Shown here: piece by piece, positions 1-8,930 of the stretch
Layout of the letters: the number at the start of each line of letters is the position of its first letter
How positions within the stretch are numbered: the first letter of the stretch is position 1
Assembly (NCBI GenBank): GCA_017792425.1
Contig: CP051233.1
Span: 2,805,727-2,869,726, forward strand
Reading direction: 5' to 3'
DNA length: 64,000 nt
DNA from: Thalassovita sp.
Lineage (GTDB): Bacteria > Pseudomonadota > Alphaproteobacteria > Rhodobacterales > Rhodobacteraceae
Made by a program: the position numbers and the translations under genes
The notes under the pieces: model-generated
Databases searched by the model: none
What the model was told of the DNA's origin: nothing
Seen by the model: the letters and a program-made list of their open reading frames with translations, nothing else

Positions 1-2
1 AG

Positions 3-533
3 GCAGGCTTCCGTTTCGGTCAACGCGGGCAGCAGACCGACACCACCCCGCCCCCGGCAGAAGACCCCGCGCAAGAGGATACCACCGCCGTCGCGACCTA
101 TGATACCGATGACATCGCCACCCTTCTTTACATGCTGGAAGAAGAGAAACTGGCCGGTGACATCTACGAAGCCTTCGCCGAGCTGTACGACAAGAAGATC
201 TTCGAAAACATCGCCGCTTCCGAGGACAACCACTTCGACGCGCTGCTGGACCAGGCCGAGTCGCTGGGACTGGACGTCGACGAGTTCGTTTTCGAACCCG
301 CCGGCACCTTCGTGGATCCTGCCCTGCAAGATCTCTACGACACCTTGCTGGCACAGGGCAGCCTGTCGCTGACCAACGCGCTAGAGGTCGGCGTCCTGAT
401 CGAGGAAACCGACATCACCGACATCTCGGCCGCAATCGAGGGCGTCGAGGGCACTGCCTTGGCGGATGTCTATCAGAACCTGCTGGACGGGTCTCTGAAC
501 CACTTGGCCGCCTTCGAAGGCCAACTGGCCTGA
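3..533 (+). CDS. DUF2202 domain protein, 5' end outside window
   Basis: The reading frame is open from the window edge and stops with TGA at 531-533, so the N-terminus is missing. The visible part begins with a Thr/Pro/Glu-rich linker, typical after a signal peptide or lipoprotein anchor, and then a helical acidic domain with the pattern LLYMLEEEKLAGDIY. That pattern is characteristic of DUF2202 proteins, which have a ferritin-like helical-bundle appearance. Acidic and histidine residues (EDNHFDAL, NHLAAFE) could bind metal. Function is unknown. A perfect hairpin terminator follows. An internal ATG at 132 would give a shorter product but would cut into the domain, so I prefer the longer frame. 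Confidence 0.75.
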   Translation, partial: AGFRFGQRGQQTDTTPPPAEDPAQEDTTAVATYDTDDIATLLYMLEEEKLAGDIYEAFAELYDKKIFENIAASEDNHFDALLDQAESLGLDVDEFVFEPAGTFVDPALQDLYDTLLAQGSLSLTNALEVGVLIEETDITDISAAIEGVEGTALADVYQNLLDGSLNHLAAFEGQLA

Positions 534-546
534 TCAGCACAAAAAG

Positions 547-570
547 AAGGCCGGCGTCACAGCCGGCCTT
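547..570. terminator. Bidirectional Rho-independent terminator
   Basis: A perfect 9-bp stem (AAGGCCGGC / GCCGGCCTT) with a 6-nt loop lies between two converging genes, the DUF2202 protein and gltX. Runs of A on the left and a T-rich stretch on the right allow it to work in both directions. Confidence 0.85.
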
Positions 571-590
571 GAACTTTTTCACACCAGGGG

Positions 591-1913
591 TCAGCCCCGC
601 GCCCGCACCACTTGCAGCAGCGGCATCAGGTCGCCCATGTCCGGGCCATGGCCCTGCCCCGTCAGCGCCTTGCGCAGCGGCATGAACAGCCCCTTGCCCT
701 TGCGCCCGGTGGCGTCCTTCACGGCGGCGGTCCAGGTTTTCCAGGTCTCGCCATCGAACGGCCCTTCGGGCAGCAGCGCCATCGCCTGCGCGATGAATTC
801 CCGGTCCTCGTCCTCGATCACCGGCTCAGCGCCGTCCCGGCACATTTCCCACCAGCCCTTCAGATCGGCCTTCACCGTGATGTTGTCGCGGGTCACGGTC
901 CAGAACCGCTGCGCCAGATCGTCCGGCACGCCCAGCGTGCGGATGTCCTCTGCGACCGCCTCATAGGGCAGCGTCTGCAGATAATGGCCGGTCAGCGGAA
1001 ACAAGTCCTGCACATCGAACTTGGTCGGCGCGCTGCCGAAATGCGTCAGCTCGAACCCCTCCGCGATCTCGTCCAGCGAGGGCCGCAGTTCCACCGGGTC
1101 GGACGACCCCAGCCGCGCCATCAGGCTCAGCAGCGCCGCCGGTTCCACGCCCTGTTCGCGCAAGTCCTTGATCGCCAGCGTGCCCAGGCGCTTGGACAGC
1201 GCCTCGCCCTGCGGGCCGGTCAGCAGCGAATGGTGGGCAAAGCTGGGCGGGGTAAAGCCCAGTGCCTGCATGATCTGAATCTGCGTCGCCGTGTTGGTCA
1301 CATGGTCCGACCCGCGCACCACATGGGTCACGCCCATGTCGGTGTCATCCACCACGGACGCGATCGTGTACAGCACCTGCCCATCGGCGCGGATCAGCAC
1401 CGGGTCCGACACGCTGGCCGCGTCGATGGAAATATCGCCCAGGATGCCATCGGGCCATTCGATCCGCTGCTGGTCCAGCTTGAACCGCCAGTACCCGCCG
1501 CGTTCTGCGCGCAGCTTGTCCTTCTCATCCTCGGACAGGTTCAGCGCGGCGCGGTCATAGACCGGCGGCTTGCCCATGTTCAGCTGCTTCTTGCGCTTGA
1601 GGTCCAGTTCGGTCGGGCTTTCGAAACATTCATAGAACCGGCCCATGTCGCGCAGCTTCTGCGCCGCGTCCGCGTAGCGGTCCAGCCGCAGCGACTGGCG
1701 CTCGAACCGATCCCAGGTCAGGCCCAGCCATTCCAGGTCGCGCTTGATCTGGTCAACGTATTCTTCCTTGGACCGTTCCGGGTCGGTGTCGTCGATGCGC
1801 AGGATGAAGGTGCCGCCGGACTTGCGGGCGATCAGATAGTTCATCAACGCGGTACGCAGGTTGCCCACGTGGATGTAACCGGTGGGCGACGGGGCAAAGC
1901 GGGTGGTGGTCAT
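591..1913 (-). CDS. gltX: Glutamyl-tRNA synthetase
   Basis: Class I aminoacyl-tRNA synthetase that charges tRNA(Glu) in the cytoplasm. The N-terminus has the HIGH-type motif within FAPSPTGYIHVGN, the IDDTDPERS segment follows, and a KMSKS-equivalent LSKRLG lies near residue 240. At about 440 aa it is of the shorter GltX type; alphaproteobacteria often carry two copies, so this may be the second one (inference). Two ATGs are possible at the 5' end. I chose the one at 1911-1913 because AGGAG sits 7 nt upstream of it, whereas the ATG two codons earlier is too close to that site. It converges on the DUF2202 gene with a shared terminator. Confidence 0.95.
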   Translation of the reverse strand: MTTTRFAPSPTGYIHVGNLRTALMNYLIARKSGGTFILRIDDTDPERSKEEYVDQIKRDLEWLGLTWDRFERQSLRLDRYADAAQKLRDMGRFYECFESPTELDLKRKKQLNMGKPPVYDRAALNLSEDEKDKLRAERGGYWRFKLDQQRIEWPDGILGDISIDAASVSDPVLIRADGQVLYTIASVVDDTDMGVTHVVRGSDHVTNTATQIQIMQALGFTPPSFAHHSLLTGPQGEALSKRLGTLAIKDLREQGVEPAALLSLMARLGSSDPVELRPSLDEIAEGFELTHFGSAPTKFDVQDLFPLTGHYLQTLPYEAVAEDIRTLGVPDDLAQRFWTVTRDNITVKADLKGWWEMCRDGAEPVIEDEDREFIAQAMALLPEGPFDGETWKTWTAAVKDATGRKGKGLFMPLRKALTGQGHGPDMGDLMPLLQVVRARG

Positions 1914-2068
1914 GTGCATACTCCTGTTACGCGCCCATTGTCACAGCCACGCCGATTTGTCCAGAAAAGCCCCGGTCCCGCCCCGCTTTCACGCGCTCGT
2001 GACACGTTCGTCACCGCCAAGCGTGTAGTCTTTCACACAGTCATCACGCTGACAGGAGGAAACGCGCC

Positions 2069-2992
2069 ATGACGAAGCCCCTCTCTCTCACCCGCCGCGC
2101 CGCCCTGCTGGGGGCCGCCGCGCTGCCGCTCACCACCCGGCCCCTCTGGGCCGCTGCCGACATGCTGGGCGCCGCCCCGCAAGCCTTCAACCGGTTCCAA
2201 CTGGGCGGGTTCGAGGTCACGACCCTGCTGGCGGGCACCCGCACCGTGCCTGATCCGCAAACCATTTTCGGGATGAACGTCGCGCCCGAGGAATTCGCAC
2301 AGGTCTCTGCCGCCAACATGATCCCTGTGGACAAGGCGCAATTCTTCTTTACCCCCACGGTGGTGAACACGGGCACGGAACTGGTGCTGTTCGATACCGG
2401 TCTGAACGCCGCAGGCACCACTGCCGTGCTGCGCGCCGCCGGGTATGAACCTGATCAGGTGGATGTGGTGGTGATCACCCATATGCACGGCGACCACATC
2501 GGCGGGCTGATGGCGGACGGCGCGCCGACCTATGCCAAGGCGCGCTACGTCACCGGCGCTGCGGAATTCGACGCCTGGGACATGGCCGGCAACGACGGGT
2601 TTGAAAAGAACGTCCGCCCACTGGCCGAGAACATGACCATGTTGGATGACGGTGGCAGCCCGGCCAGCGGTGTCACCGCCATGCTGGCCCCCGGCCACAC
2701 CCCCGGCCACATGGCCTATCACATCGAAAGCGACGGACAGCAACTGGTGCTGGGCGCGGATTTCGCCAACCATTATGTGTGGTCGCTGGCCTACCCGGAT
2801 TGGGAGGTGAAGTTCGACCGCGACAAGGCCCAGGCCGCCCAGACCCGCCGCCGCCTGCTGGACATGATGGCCACCGACAAAATCCCCCTCATCGGCTATC
2901 ACATGCCCTTTCCGGCGCTTGGCTATGTCGAAACGCGCGGGGACGGCTACAAATACGTCCCGGCCAGCTATCAGCACATGCTGGGGGGCTGA
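2069..2992 (+). CDS. Tat-exported MBL-fold metallohydrolase
   Basis: The N-terminus has a twin-arginine signal (LTRRAALLGAAALPL), so a folded periplasmic enzyme is expected. The metallo-beta-lactamase metal site HMHGDHIGG lies near residue 137, with further ligands in APGHTPGH and VLGADF. The substrate cannot be read from sequence; the family contains quorum-lactonases, hydrolases and sulfur-transfer enzymes. The start is supported by GACAGGAGG 10 nt upstream. It stands alone and converges almost end to end (one nucleotide gap) on the aminotransferase gene on the other strand. Confidence 0.9.
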   Translation: MTKPLSLTRRAALLGAAALPLTTRPLWAAADMLGAAPQAFNRFQLGGFEVTTLLAGTRTVPDPQTIFGMNVAPEEFAQVSAANMIPVDKAQFFFTPTVVNTGTELVLFDTGLNAAGTTAVLRAAGYEPDQVDVVVITHMHGDHIGGLMADGAPTYAKARYVTGAAEFDAWDMAGNDGFEKNVRPLAENMTMLDDGGSPASGVTAMLAPGHTPGHMAYHIESDGQQLVLGADFANHYVWSLAYPDWEVKFDRDKAQAAQTRRRLLDMMATDKIPLIGYHMPFPALGYVETRGDGYKYVPASYQHMLGG

Positions 2993-2993
2993 C

Positions 2994-4190
2994 CTAGCCC
3001 TGCGCGATCACCTGTGCCGCTGCCGTCAGCGCGCCGGGTCCGTGCGGGATGTCCAGCGCGCACAGCGCGGCCTCTATGCTGCCCAGCATTCCCAGGATCA
3101 TCTGCGCGTTGACATGCCCCATGTGGCCGATGCGGAAAAACCCGGTGCCGTCCGGGTCGCCGTCCTCGGACATGCCCAGCCCGATGCCCAGCGTCAGGCC
3201 GGTGTTGTCCTCGACCCATTTGCGCAGGCGCTGCCCGTGCGGCGCGCCCAGCCGGATCGTCGTCACCGCGTGGCTGCGATGCGCCGGGTCGGCGACGTTC
3301 AGACTCATGCTGCCGCCCTGCCCCCAGGCCTCGACCGCGGCCCAGATCGCGCGGGCCAGCGTGGCGTGGCGGGTCCAGACGCCCGGCATCCCTTCGTCAT
3401 GGATCATGTCCAGCGCCACCCGCAGCCCGTACAGGTGATGCGTCGGCGCGGTGCCGCAGAAATACTGATAGAACAGATCCGGGGTGGCGCGCGGGGTCCA
3501 GTCCCAATACCGGCTGACCCGCGTCATTTCCGCCCGCCGCGCCGCCGCCTGGTCGCTGAAGAACACAAAGCCCATCCCCGGCGGCACCATCAGCCCCTTC
3601 TGGCTGGCCGCCACCATCACGTCCACGCCCCAGTCGTCCATGCGAAACGCGTCACACCCCAACGAGGCGATGCAATCCGCCATCAGCAGCGCCGGGTGCC
3701 CGGTCGCATCCAGCGCCGCCCGCAGCCCGGCAATATCGTTGCGCACGGAACTGGAGGTATCCACATGCGTCGCCAGAACCGCCCTGATCCGGTGGTCGGT
3801 GTCGGCGCGCAGCGCCGCCGCGATCCGGTCCAGATCAAACGGCGCCTGCCGCCCGAAATCCAGCAATTCCACCGTGCAGCCCAGCCCCTCGGCCATGTCC
3901 GCCCAGCCGTGCCCGAACCGCCCCGTCGCGGGCACCAGCACCGTATCGCCTTCGCCCACCACATTGGACAACGCGGCCTCCCACGCGGCATGGCCGTTGC
4001 CGATATAGATCGCGGCGTGCCGGTCTGTGCCCGCCACCCGCTTCAGATCGGCGATCAGCCCGTCCATCATCTGAACCAGCTCGCCCTCATAGATATTCGG
4101 CGCGGCGCGGTGCATCGCACGCAGCACGGCCTCTGGCATGACCGACGGTCCGGGAATGGCAAGGTACTGGCGGCCGTTGGCAAGGCTCAT
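2994..4190 (-). CDS. Class V PLP-dependent aminotransferase (alanine-glyoxylate / pyridoxamine-pyruvate type)
   Basis: A cytoplasmic fold-type I PLP enzyme. The PLP lysine is in the motif ASQKGLMVPPG, near residue 198. The N-terminal AIPGPSVMPEAVLRAM and the substrate-loop IYEGELV are typical of the alanine-glyoxylate / serine-glyoxylate / pyridoxamine-pyruvate aminotransferase group. Which amino donor it uses cannot be decided here. I start at the internal ATG at 4188-4190 because a CGGAG site precedes it and the protein aligns with the family from there; the open frame extends 18 codons further upstream without a good ribosome site. Confidence 0.85.
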   Translation of the reverse strand: MSLANGRQYLAIPGPSVMPEAVLRAMHRAAPNIYEGELVQMMDGLIADLKRVAGTDRHAAIYIGNGHAAWEAALSNVVGEGDTVLVPATGRFGHGWADMAEGLGCTVELLDFGRQAPFDLDRIAAALRADTDHRIRAVLATHVDTSSSVRNDIAGLRAALDATGHPALLMADCIASLGCDAFRMDDWGVDVMVAASQKGLMVPPGMGFVFFSDQAAARRAEMTRVSRYWDWTPRATPDLFYQYFCGTAPTHHLYGLRVALDMIHDEGMPGVWTRHATLARAIWAAVEAWGQGGSMSLNVADPAHRSHAVTTIRLGAPHGQRLRKWVEDNTGLTLGIGLGMSEDGDPDGTGFFRIGHMGHVNAQMILGMLGSIEAALCALDIPHGPGALTAAAQVIAQG

Positions 4191-4260
4191 GGGGCGACTC
4201 CGTGTAATGCCGCCCGACACTACCCACGCCGCCGCCCGCGTCAATTCCGCATGACTACGG

Positions 4261-4893
4261 TCAGGCCCGCGCCGCCGACAACGCTGCGTTCAACGCCGCC
4301 TCGATCGCCGCCACCTCGTCCGCGCCGCCCTCGGGCATCACCCCGTTCACCGAATTCAGGTCGCTGACATAGCCCCGGATCTGTTCGCGCACGCAAGACA
4401 GGGATCCATCCGGGATCACCCCGGCGGCGCGCACTTCCTGCTCGGTCGCGGGGGGCTTTTCGGGATAGGTCATCAGGTTCGCCACCCGGTAACCGGCGGT
4501 GAACGTTACCCCGCGCGAAAACCACGCCTTGTAATCCGGCACCACCACCAGCCCCAACGGCTGCGGCCCCAGCCCGGCGGCATGCAGGCGTTGCAGGCAC
4601 ACGTAATTTTCCGCCACCCGCCGCGTGACCGGCTTTGACAGCACCTCGCGCCATTTCGCACGCGTCGCGTGCCGCTCCTTGATCGGCTTGTCCGAGAATA
4701 CGTCCTCGCGCTTCGGCGCCCGGTGATAACTGCAATGCACCTGCCCCCCCACCGAATGCAGCAGCTTCAGCTGCCGCGCGGGGACATAGACCGCCCACGC
4801 GCCCATCCCGACCTTGTGGAACATCCGGTTGATGCGGATGTGAAACAGGCTCAGCCGCACCCGGTCCAGCACTTCTACGGGGATATTGTCCAT
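4261..4893 (-). CDS. Conserved hypothetical protein, 210 aa
   Basis: I do not recognise a named family. The protein is soluble-looking, with no signal peptide or membrane segment. It has an ordered N-terminal half (WAVYVPARQLKLLHSV, VHCSYHRAPKREDVF) and an acidic/Ala-rich C-terminus. Codon use and GC match the neighbours, and the whole length is free of low-complexity sequence, so a real gene is likely. The start ATG at 4891-4893 has only a weak ribosome site. It is divergent from the phosphatase gene, sharing a 129-nt upstream region. Confidence 0.7.
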   Translation of the reverse strand: MDNIPVEVLDRVRLSLFHIRINRMFHKVGMGAWAVYVPARQLKLLHSVGGQVHCSYHRAPKREDVFSDKPIKERHATRAKWREVLSKPVTRRVAENYVCLQRLHAAGLGPQPLGLVVVPDYKAWFSRGVTFTAGYRVANLMTYPEKPPATEQEVRAAGVIPDGSLSCVREQIRGYVSDLNSVNGVMPEGGADEVAAIEAALNAALSAARA

Positions 4894-5022
4894 GACACCC
4901 GGCCCTTAGGATCGCTACACCTCTGCACATATGCCCCACACCGGGGCCTGTCAAAGGCCCGGCGCTTGCCAGCAGTGCCCCCAAACACTACAAGACCGGA
5001 CGGAAACAGCCGCAGGAACCCC

Positions 5023-5706
5023 ATGAAACCGCTGGCAAGATACAAGAAATGGGAACGCAGCCTGAGGCTGGAAACCGCCTATGACCTCTCCGACCCGGCC
5101 CAGCGCGCCCGCGCCCAGCGTCACTATCACTGGCTGGATCACGCGATCCTGCGCTATCACTGGACCAATTTCTTTGAAATCGCGCCGGGGGTATTCCGGT
5201 CGAACCAGCCGACCCACGCGCGGTTCGTCAAATATGCCGAAATGGGGATCAAGACCGTGCTGAACCTGCGCGGCGAAGCCCGCCATGCGCGCTACCTGTT
5301 CGAACGGGAAAGCTGCGAAAAACTGGGGCTGACGCTGGTGAACCTGTCCCTGCATGCCCGCAAGGCCCCCCCGGCGCAGAACGTGCTGGACCTGATCGCC
5401 GCCTTCCGTGCCGCCGAACGCCCCTTCATGGTGCATTGCAAATCCGGCGCCGACCGGGCCGGACTGGCCAGCGCCATCTACCTGATGGTGATCGAGGGCG
5501 AACCGGTGGAACAGGCCCGCCGCATGTTGTCGCCCCGCTTCATCCACTTCAAGTGGACGAAAACCGGGGTGCTGGATCACCTGCTGGATGTCTACGCCGC
5601 CCGCAACGCCGCCGATCCCATCAGCTTTGAACACTGGATCGCCACCGAATACGACCCGGCCCTGATCCAGTCCCAGTTCGACGCCCGCAGAAAGGGCCGC
5701 GCATGA
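5023..5706 (+). CDS. Tyrosine/dual-specificity phosphatase family protein
   Basis: A cysteine phosphatase with the CX5R signature HCKSGADRAG near residues 137-146 and a preceding loop TVLNLRGEARHARY typical of bacterial DSP-like phosphatases. The catalytic Cys and Arg are both present, so the enzyme should be active. The N-terminus is basic (MKPLARYKKWERSLR), suggesting contact with membrane or lipid phosphate. It overlaps the next gene by ATGA, so translation is coupled to the MsbA-like exporter, and a role in cell-envelope lipid or polysaccharide processing is plausible (inference). The ATG at 5023 is preceded by GCAGGAA; the frame runs open far upstream but without support. Confidence 0.85.
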   Translation: MKPLARYKKWERSLRLETAYDLSDPAQRARAQRHYHWLDHAILRYHWTNFFEIAPGVFRSNQPTHARFVKYAEMGIKTVLNLRGEARHARYLFERESCEKLGLTLVNLSLHARKAPPAQNVLDLIAAFRAAERPFMVHCKSGADRAGLASAIYLMVIEGEPVEQARRMLSPRFIHFKWTKTGVLDHLLDVYAARNAADPISFEHWIATEYDPALIQSQFDARRKGRA

Positions 5707-7586
5707 GCACCCCCGACACCTCCTCGGCGCATCTGCTTGGCTGGCTCTGGCGCGGCTACCTGAAGAAATATACGTGGCTGCTGATTGCCGCCTTCCTGTT
5801 CATGGCGCTCGAAGGGTCCATGCTAGGCCTGCTCAGTTGGATGATGAAGCCGATGTTCGACCAGATCTTCGTGGCCGGGGATCACGATGCGATCTGGTGG
5901 GTGGGGCTGGCGATCCTGATGATCTTCATCCTGCGGGCCGTCGCCTCTATCGGGCAAAAGGCGTTTCTGGCGATGACCTCGCAACGTTCGAACGCGGATT
6001 TGCGGCTGGACCTGTTGAACCACATGATGAAACAGGACGGCAGTTTCCACCAGACCCACCCGCCCGGCTTCCTGATCCAGCGTGTCCAAACGGATGTCGA
6101 GGCCGTGGGCCAGGTCTGGAACGCGATCCTGACCGGCGCGGGGCGCGATCTGGTGTCGCTGGCGATCCTGATGGGCGTGGCCGTTTCGGTAGACTGGAAA
6201 TGGACGTTGGTCGCCTGCATCGCCGCCCCGATCATGGCCGCGCCCTCTGCGATCGTGCAGAAATTCGTCCGCCGCCGGGCCCGCGATGCCCGCGATGCCG
6301 GCGCCAAGCTGGCCACCCGGCTGGACGAGGTGTTCCACGGCATCGTCCCCGTGAAACTGAACGGGTTGGAAACCTACCAGTCGGATCGCTACCGCGACCT
6401 GACCCGAGATCTGATCCGCGCCGATGTCCGCGCCAAGCTGGGCGCCGCCACCATCCCCGGCCTGATCGACGTGATGGCCGGGATCGGCTTTCTGGGCGTG
6501 TTGCTGTTCGGCGGCGCGCAGATCATCAGCGGGGACAAGACCATCGGCGAATTCATGGCCTTCTTCACCGCCATCGGCTTTGCCTTTGAACCGCTGCGTC
6601 GGCTGGGCTCGATCACCGGGGTCTGGCAGAACGCCGCCGCCGCCGTAGAGCGGATCAAGGAACTGCTGGACACCCAGCCGACCCTGACCAGCCCCGCCCT
6701 GCCGAAACCCGCGCCCAAGGGCACGCCAGAGGTGCGGCTGGAAAATGTCCACCTGTCCTATGGCGACACCAAGGTATTGAACGGCGCCACCCTGATTGCC
6801 CCCGCCGGCAAGACCACCGCACTTGTCGGTGCGTCCGGCGCGGGCAAATCCACGGTATTCAACCTGCTGACACGGCTTGTCGATCCTCAACTTGGGAATG
6901 TCATTGTCGGCGGTATTGATGCGAAAAATTTGTCTTTAAACGATCTTCGCGGGCTTTTCTCGGTCGTGTCCCAGGATGCCGCCCTGTTCGATGAAACCCT
7001 GCGCGAAAACATCCTGTTGGGGCGGTCGGACGTCTCTATGGACCGGCTGAACGCGGTCTTGAAGGCCGCCCATGTGCAGGATTTCCTGCCCAAGCTGGCG
7101 CAGGGTCTGGATACGCCTGTCGGCCCGCGCGGGTCCGCCCTGTCGGGTGGCCAGCGCCAGCGCGTCGCCATCGCCCGCGCCCTGCTGCGCAACACGCCGG
7201 TCCTGCTGCTGGACGAAGCCACCAGCGCATTGGACGCCCAGTCCGAACAGGTGGTGCAAGAGGCGCTGGACAAACTGTCCAAGGGCCGCACCACGCTGGT
7301 GATCGCGCACCGGCTGTCCACCGTGCGCAACGCCGACAAGATCATCGTGATGGATAAGGGCCGCGTCGTTGACGAAGGCACCCATGACGAATTGCTGTCG
7401 CGCGGCGGCATCTACGCCGACCTGCACGCCCTGCAATTCAAGACCGACGGTCCGACCGCCGATAGCCTTGCGCTAGCACGTGCGGGTCAGCGCCACACAG
7501 GTAGCGGCACAGCGTCCACAGATTCCGGCGCCCCCGGCGCAACCAGCCTTCTGTCACGTATTTCTCGGCGCTTGTTCGGGCGGTGA
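5703..7586 (+). CDS. MsbA-like ABC exporter (fused permease and ATPase)
   Basis: Half-size ABC exporter of 627 aa. An N-terminal six-helix membrane domain occupies about residues 15-310 and a nucleotide-binding domain follows, with Walker A GASGAGKST (about 375), signature LSGGQRQRVAIARAL (about 480) and Walker B VLLLDEATSALD (about 500). The family flips lipids or lipid-linked sugars. After the ATPase core ends near residue 580 there is a Gly/Ser/Thr-rich tail finishing in a basic amphipathic stretch (LLSRISRRLFGR). This tail is encoded entirely opposite the end of the glycosyltransferase gene. The start overlaps the phosphatase stop (ATGA), and the convergent glycosyltransferase fits an envelope role. 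Confidence 0.92.
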   Translation: MSTPDTSSAHLLGWLWRGYLKKYTWLLIAAFLFMALEGSMLGLLSWMMKPMFDQIFVAGDHDAIWWVGLAILMIFILRAVASIGQKAFLAMTSQRSNADLRLDLLNHMMKQDGSFHQTHPPGFLIQRVQTDVEAVGQVWNAILTGAGRDLVSLAILMGVAVSVDWKWTLVACIAAPIMAAPSAIVQKFVRRRARDARDAGAKLATRLDEVFHGIVPVKLNGLETYQSDRYRDLTRDLIRADVRAKLGAATIPGLIDVMAGIGFLGVLLFGGAQIISGDKTIGEFMAFFTAIGFAFEPLRRLGSITGVWQNAAAAVERIKELLDTQPTLTSPALPKPAPKGTPEVRLENVHLSYGDTKVLNGATLIAPAGKTTALVGASGAGKSTVFNLLTRLVDPQLGNVIVGGIDAKNLSLNDLRGLFSVVSQDAALFDETLRENILLGRSDVSMDRLNAVLKAAHVQDFLPKLAQGLDTPVGPRGSALSGGQRQRVAIARALLRNTPVLLLDEATSALDAQSEQVVQEALDKLSKGRTTLVIAHRLSTVRNADKIIVMDKGRVVDEGTHDELLSRGGIYADLHALQFKTDGPTADSLALARAGQRHTGSGTASTDSGAPGATSLLSRISRRLFGR

Positions 7587-8130
7587 CGGGCAGGCCCAGC
7601 AACTGCCCCCTCAGCGCCCGCACCAGCGCCACGTCCTCCATCAGCGGCAGGTCCGGCACGCCGCCCACGAATTCCAGCAGCGCCCGGCTGATCACCAGCC
7701 CCTGATCGCCATAGGGCAGTCCGAACAGTCGTGACCGCAGGTTCGCCCAGCCCGCCACCAGCCGCGCCGGCACCCCGCCAGACAGGAACCCCAGCCGGAA
7801 ATACCCAGCCTTGTCCTGCGCCATATGGGCAATCACCGCGTCCGACCAGCCCGGCTCCAGCACCGTGTCCGCGTGCAGCAGCATCACCCAGTCTCCGGCC
7901 GTCGCCCCGACACCGCGCCGCAATTGTCCGCCCCGCGACGGTGCCCCGGTGACCAGGATCGCGCCCACCTCCTCGGCGATGCGCACCGTCCCGTCCTCTG
8001 ACCCCCCGTCAGAAATGACCAGCTCGCGGATCAGCCCGGCCTCCAGCCCCTCCATCAGGGCGGCCAGGCATCCGGGCAGCCCGGTCTCGGCATTCAATGT
8101 CGGTATCACCACGCTCAGCGCCGCGCGCAT
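7438..8130 (-). CDS. Glycosyltransferase family 2
   Basis: GT-A fold glycosyltransferase of 230 aa. It shows the N-terminal SVVIPTLNAE, the nucleotide-binding ISDGGSEDGT (about 39-48) and the DxD-type HADT (about 86-89), and resembles the small rSAM-associated/TIGR04283-like group that ends in a YL-G-DP pattern. Donor and acceptor are unknown. The start has a GGGGAAG ribosome site. Its last 149 nt overlap the end of the ABC exporter on the opposite strand, yet the C-terminal residues in the overlap (YLCGADPHVLAQGYR) look like the normal family ending, so both readings appear genuine. Confidence 0.88.
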   Translation of the reverse strand: MRAALSVVIPTLNAETGLPGCLAALMEGLEAGLIRELVISDGGSEDGTVRIAEEVGAILVTGAPSRGGQLRRGVGATAGDWVMLLHADTVLEPGWSDAVIAHMAQDKAGYFRLGFLSGGVPARLVAGWANLRSRLFGLPYGDQGLVISRALLEFVGGVPDLPLMEDVALVRALRGQLLGLPVTARTSAEKYVTEGWLRRGRRNLWTLCRYLCGADPHVLAQGYRRSDRRS

Positions 8131-8198
8131 GTCACTTCCCCTGTTGTTCCTGCTGCCCCACCCTATATTACAATCCCAGCGCAGGACGGGAGAAAGAA

Positions 8199-8930
8199 AT
8201 GACCAGAAAAATCATCCGCATCAGCGGGCCGGACACCGAACATTTCCTGCAAGGTCTGGTGACGAATGATGTCAAGCTGCTGAAATCCGGCCCCGTTTAC
8301 GCCGCCCTGCTGACCCCGCAGGGCAAGTACATGGCCGATTTCTTGCTGATCCCCGATGGCGACAGCGTGCTGCTGGACGTGGACGCCAGCCTGGCCGCGA
8401 TGCTCATGCCTCGACTGACCATGTACAAGCTGCGCGCGCAGGTGACGCTGCAGGACACCGACCTGACCGTTCGCCGCGGGACCGGCCCCGCCCCCGAAGG
8501 CGCGGTCGTTGACCCCCGCCACCCGGCGATGGGGTGGCGTCTTTACGGGGCGACGGGCGATGACGGCACCGATTTCGATGCCATCCGCGTCGCCCATTGC
8601 ATCCCCGAAACCGGCGTGGAACTGACGCCGGACACCTATATCCTGGAGGCCGGTTTTGACCGTCTGCACGGCGTGGACTTCCGCAAGGGCTGCTATGTCG
8701 GGCAAGAGGTCACCGCCCGCATGAAGCACAAAACCGAGCTGCGCCGCGGCCTGGCCACCGTCAGCATCGACGGTGCCGCCCCGGTGGGAACCCCGATCAT
8801 GGCAGGCGACAAAGAGGCCGGAACCCTGTTCACCCAGTCGGGCGGACAGGCCATCGCCTATTTGCGGTTCGACCGCGCCACCGGCCCGATGACCGCGGGG
8901 GACGCCAGGATCAGCTGGTCCCCGGAATGA
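8199..8930 (+). CDS. ygfZ: YgfZ/GcvT-domain folate-binding protein
   Basis: A tetrahydrofolate-dependent factor that helps assembly or repair of certain iron-sulfur proteins. The diagnostic motif KGCYVGQE with its conserved Cys is near residue 165, and the GcvT-like N-terminal region contains ISGPDTEHFLQGLVTNDV. Its 243 aa suit the shorter bacterial form (E. coli YgfZ is larger). The ATG at 8199 follows GGGAGAAAG; earlier in-frame starts would add an unrelated Cys-rich stretch. Its stop overlaps the fructosamine kinase start (ATGA). Confidence 0.93.
   Translation: MTRKIIRISGPDTEHFLQGLVTNDVKLLKSGPVYAALLTPQGKYMADFLLIPDGDSVLLDVDASLAAMLMPRLTMYKLRAQVTLQDTDLTVRRGTGPAPEGAVVDPRHPAMGWRLYGATGDDGTDFDAIRVAHCIPETGVELTPDTYILEAGFDRLHGVDFRKGCYVGQEVTARMKHKTELRRGLATVSIDGAAPVGTPIMAGDKEAGTLFTQSGGQAIAYLRFDRATGPMTAGDARISWSPE

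Noticed and set aside
612..2072. 486-codon open frame on the plus strand across gltX
   Set aside because: Antisense of gltX; Gln/Arg/His-rich translation without motifs.
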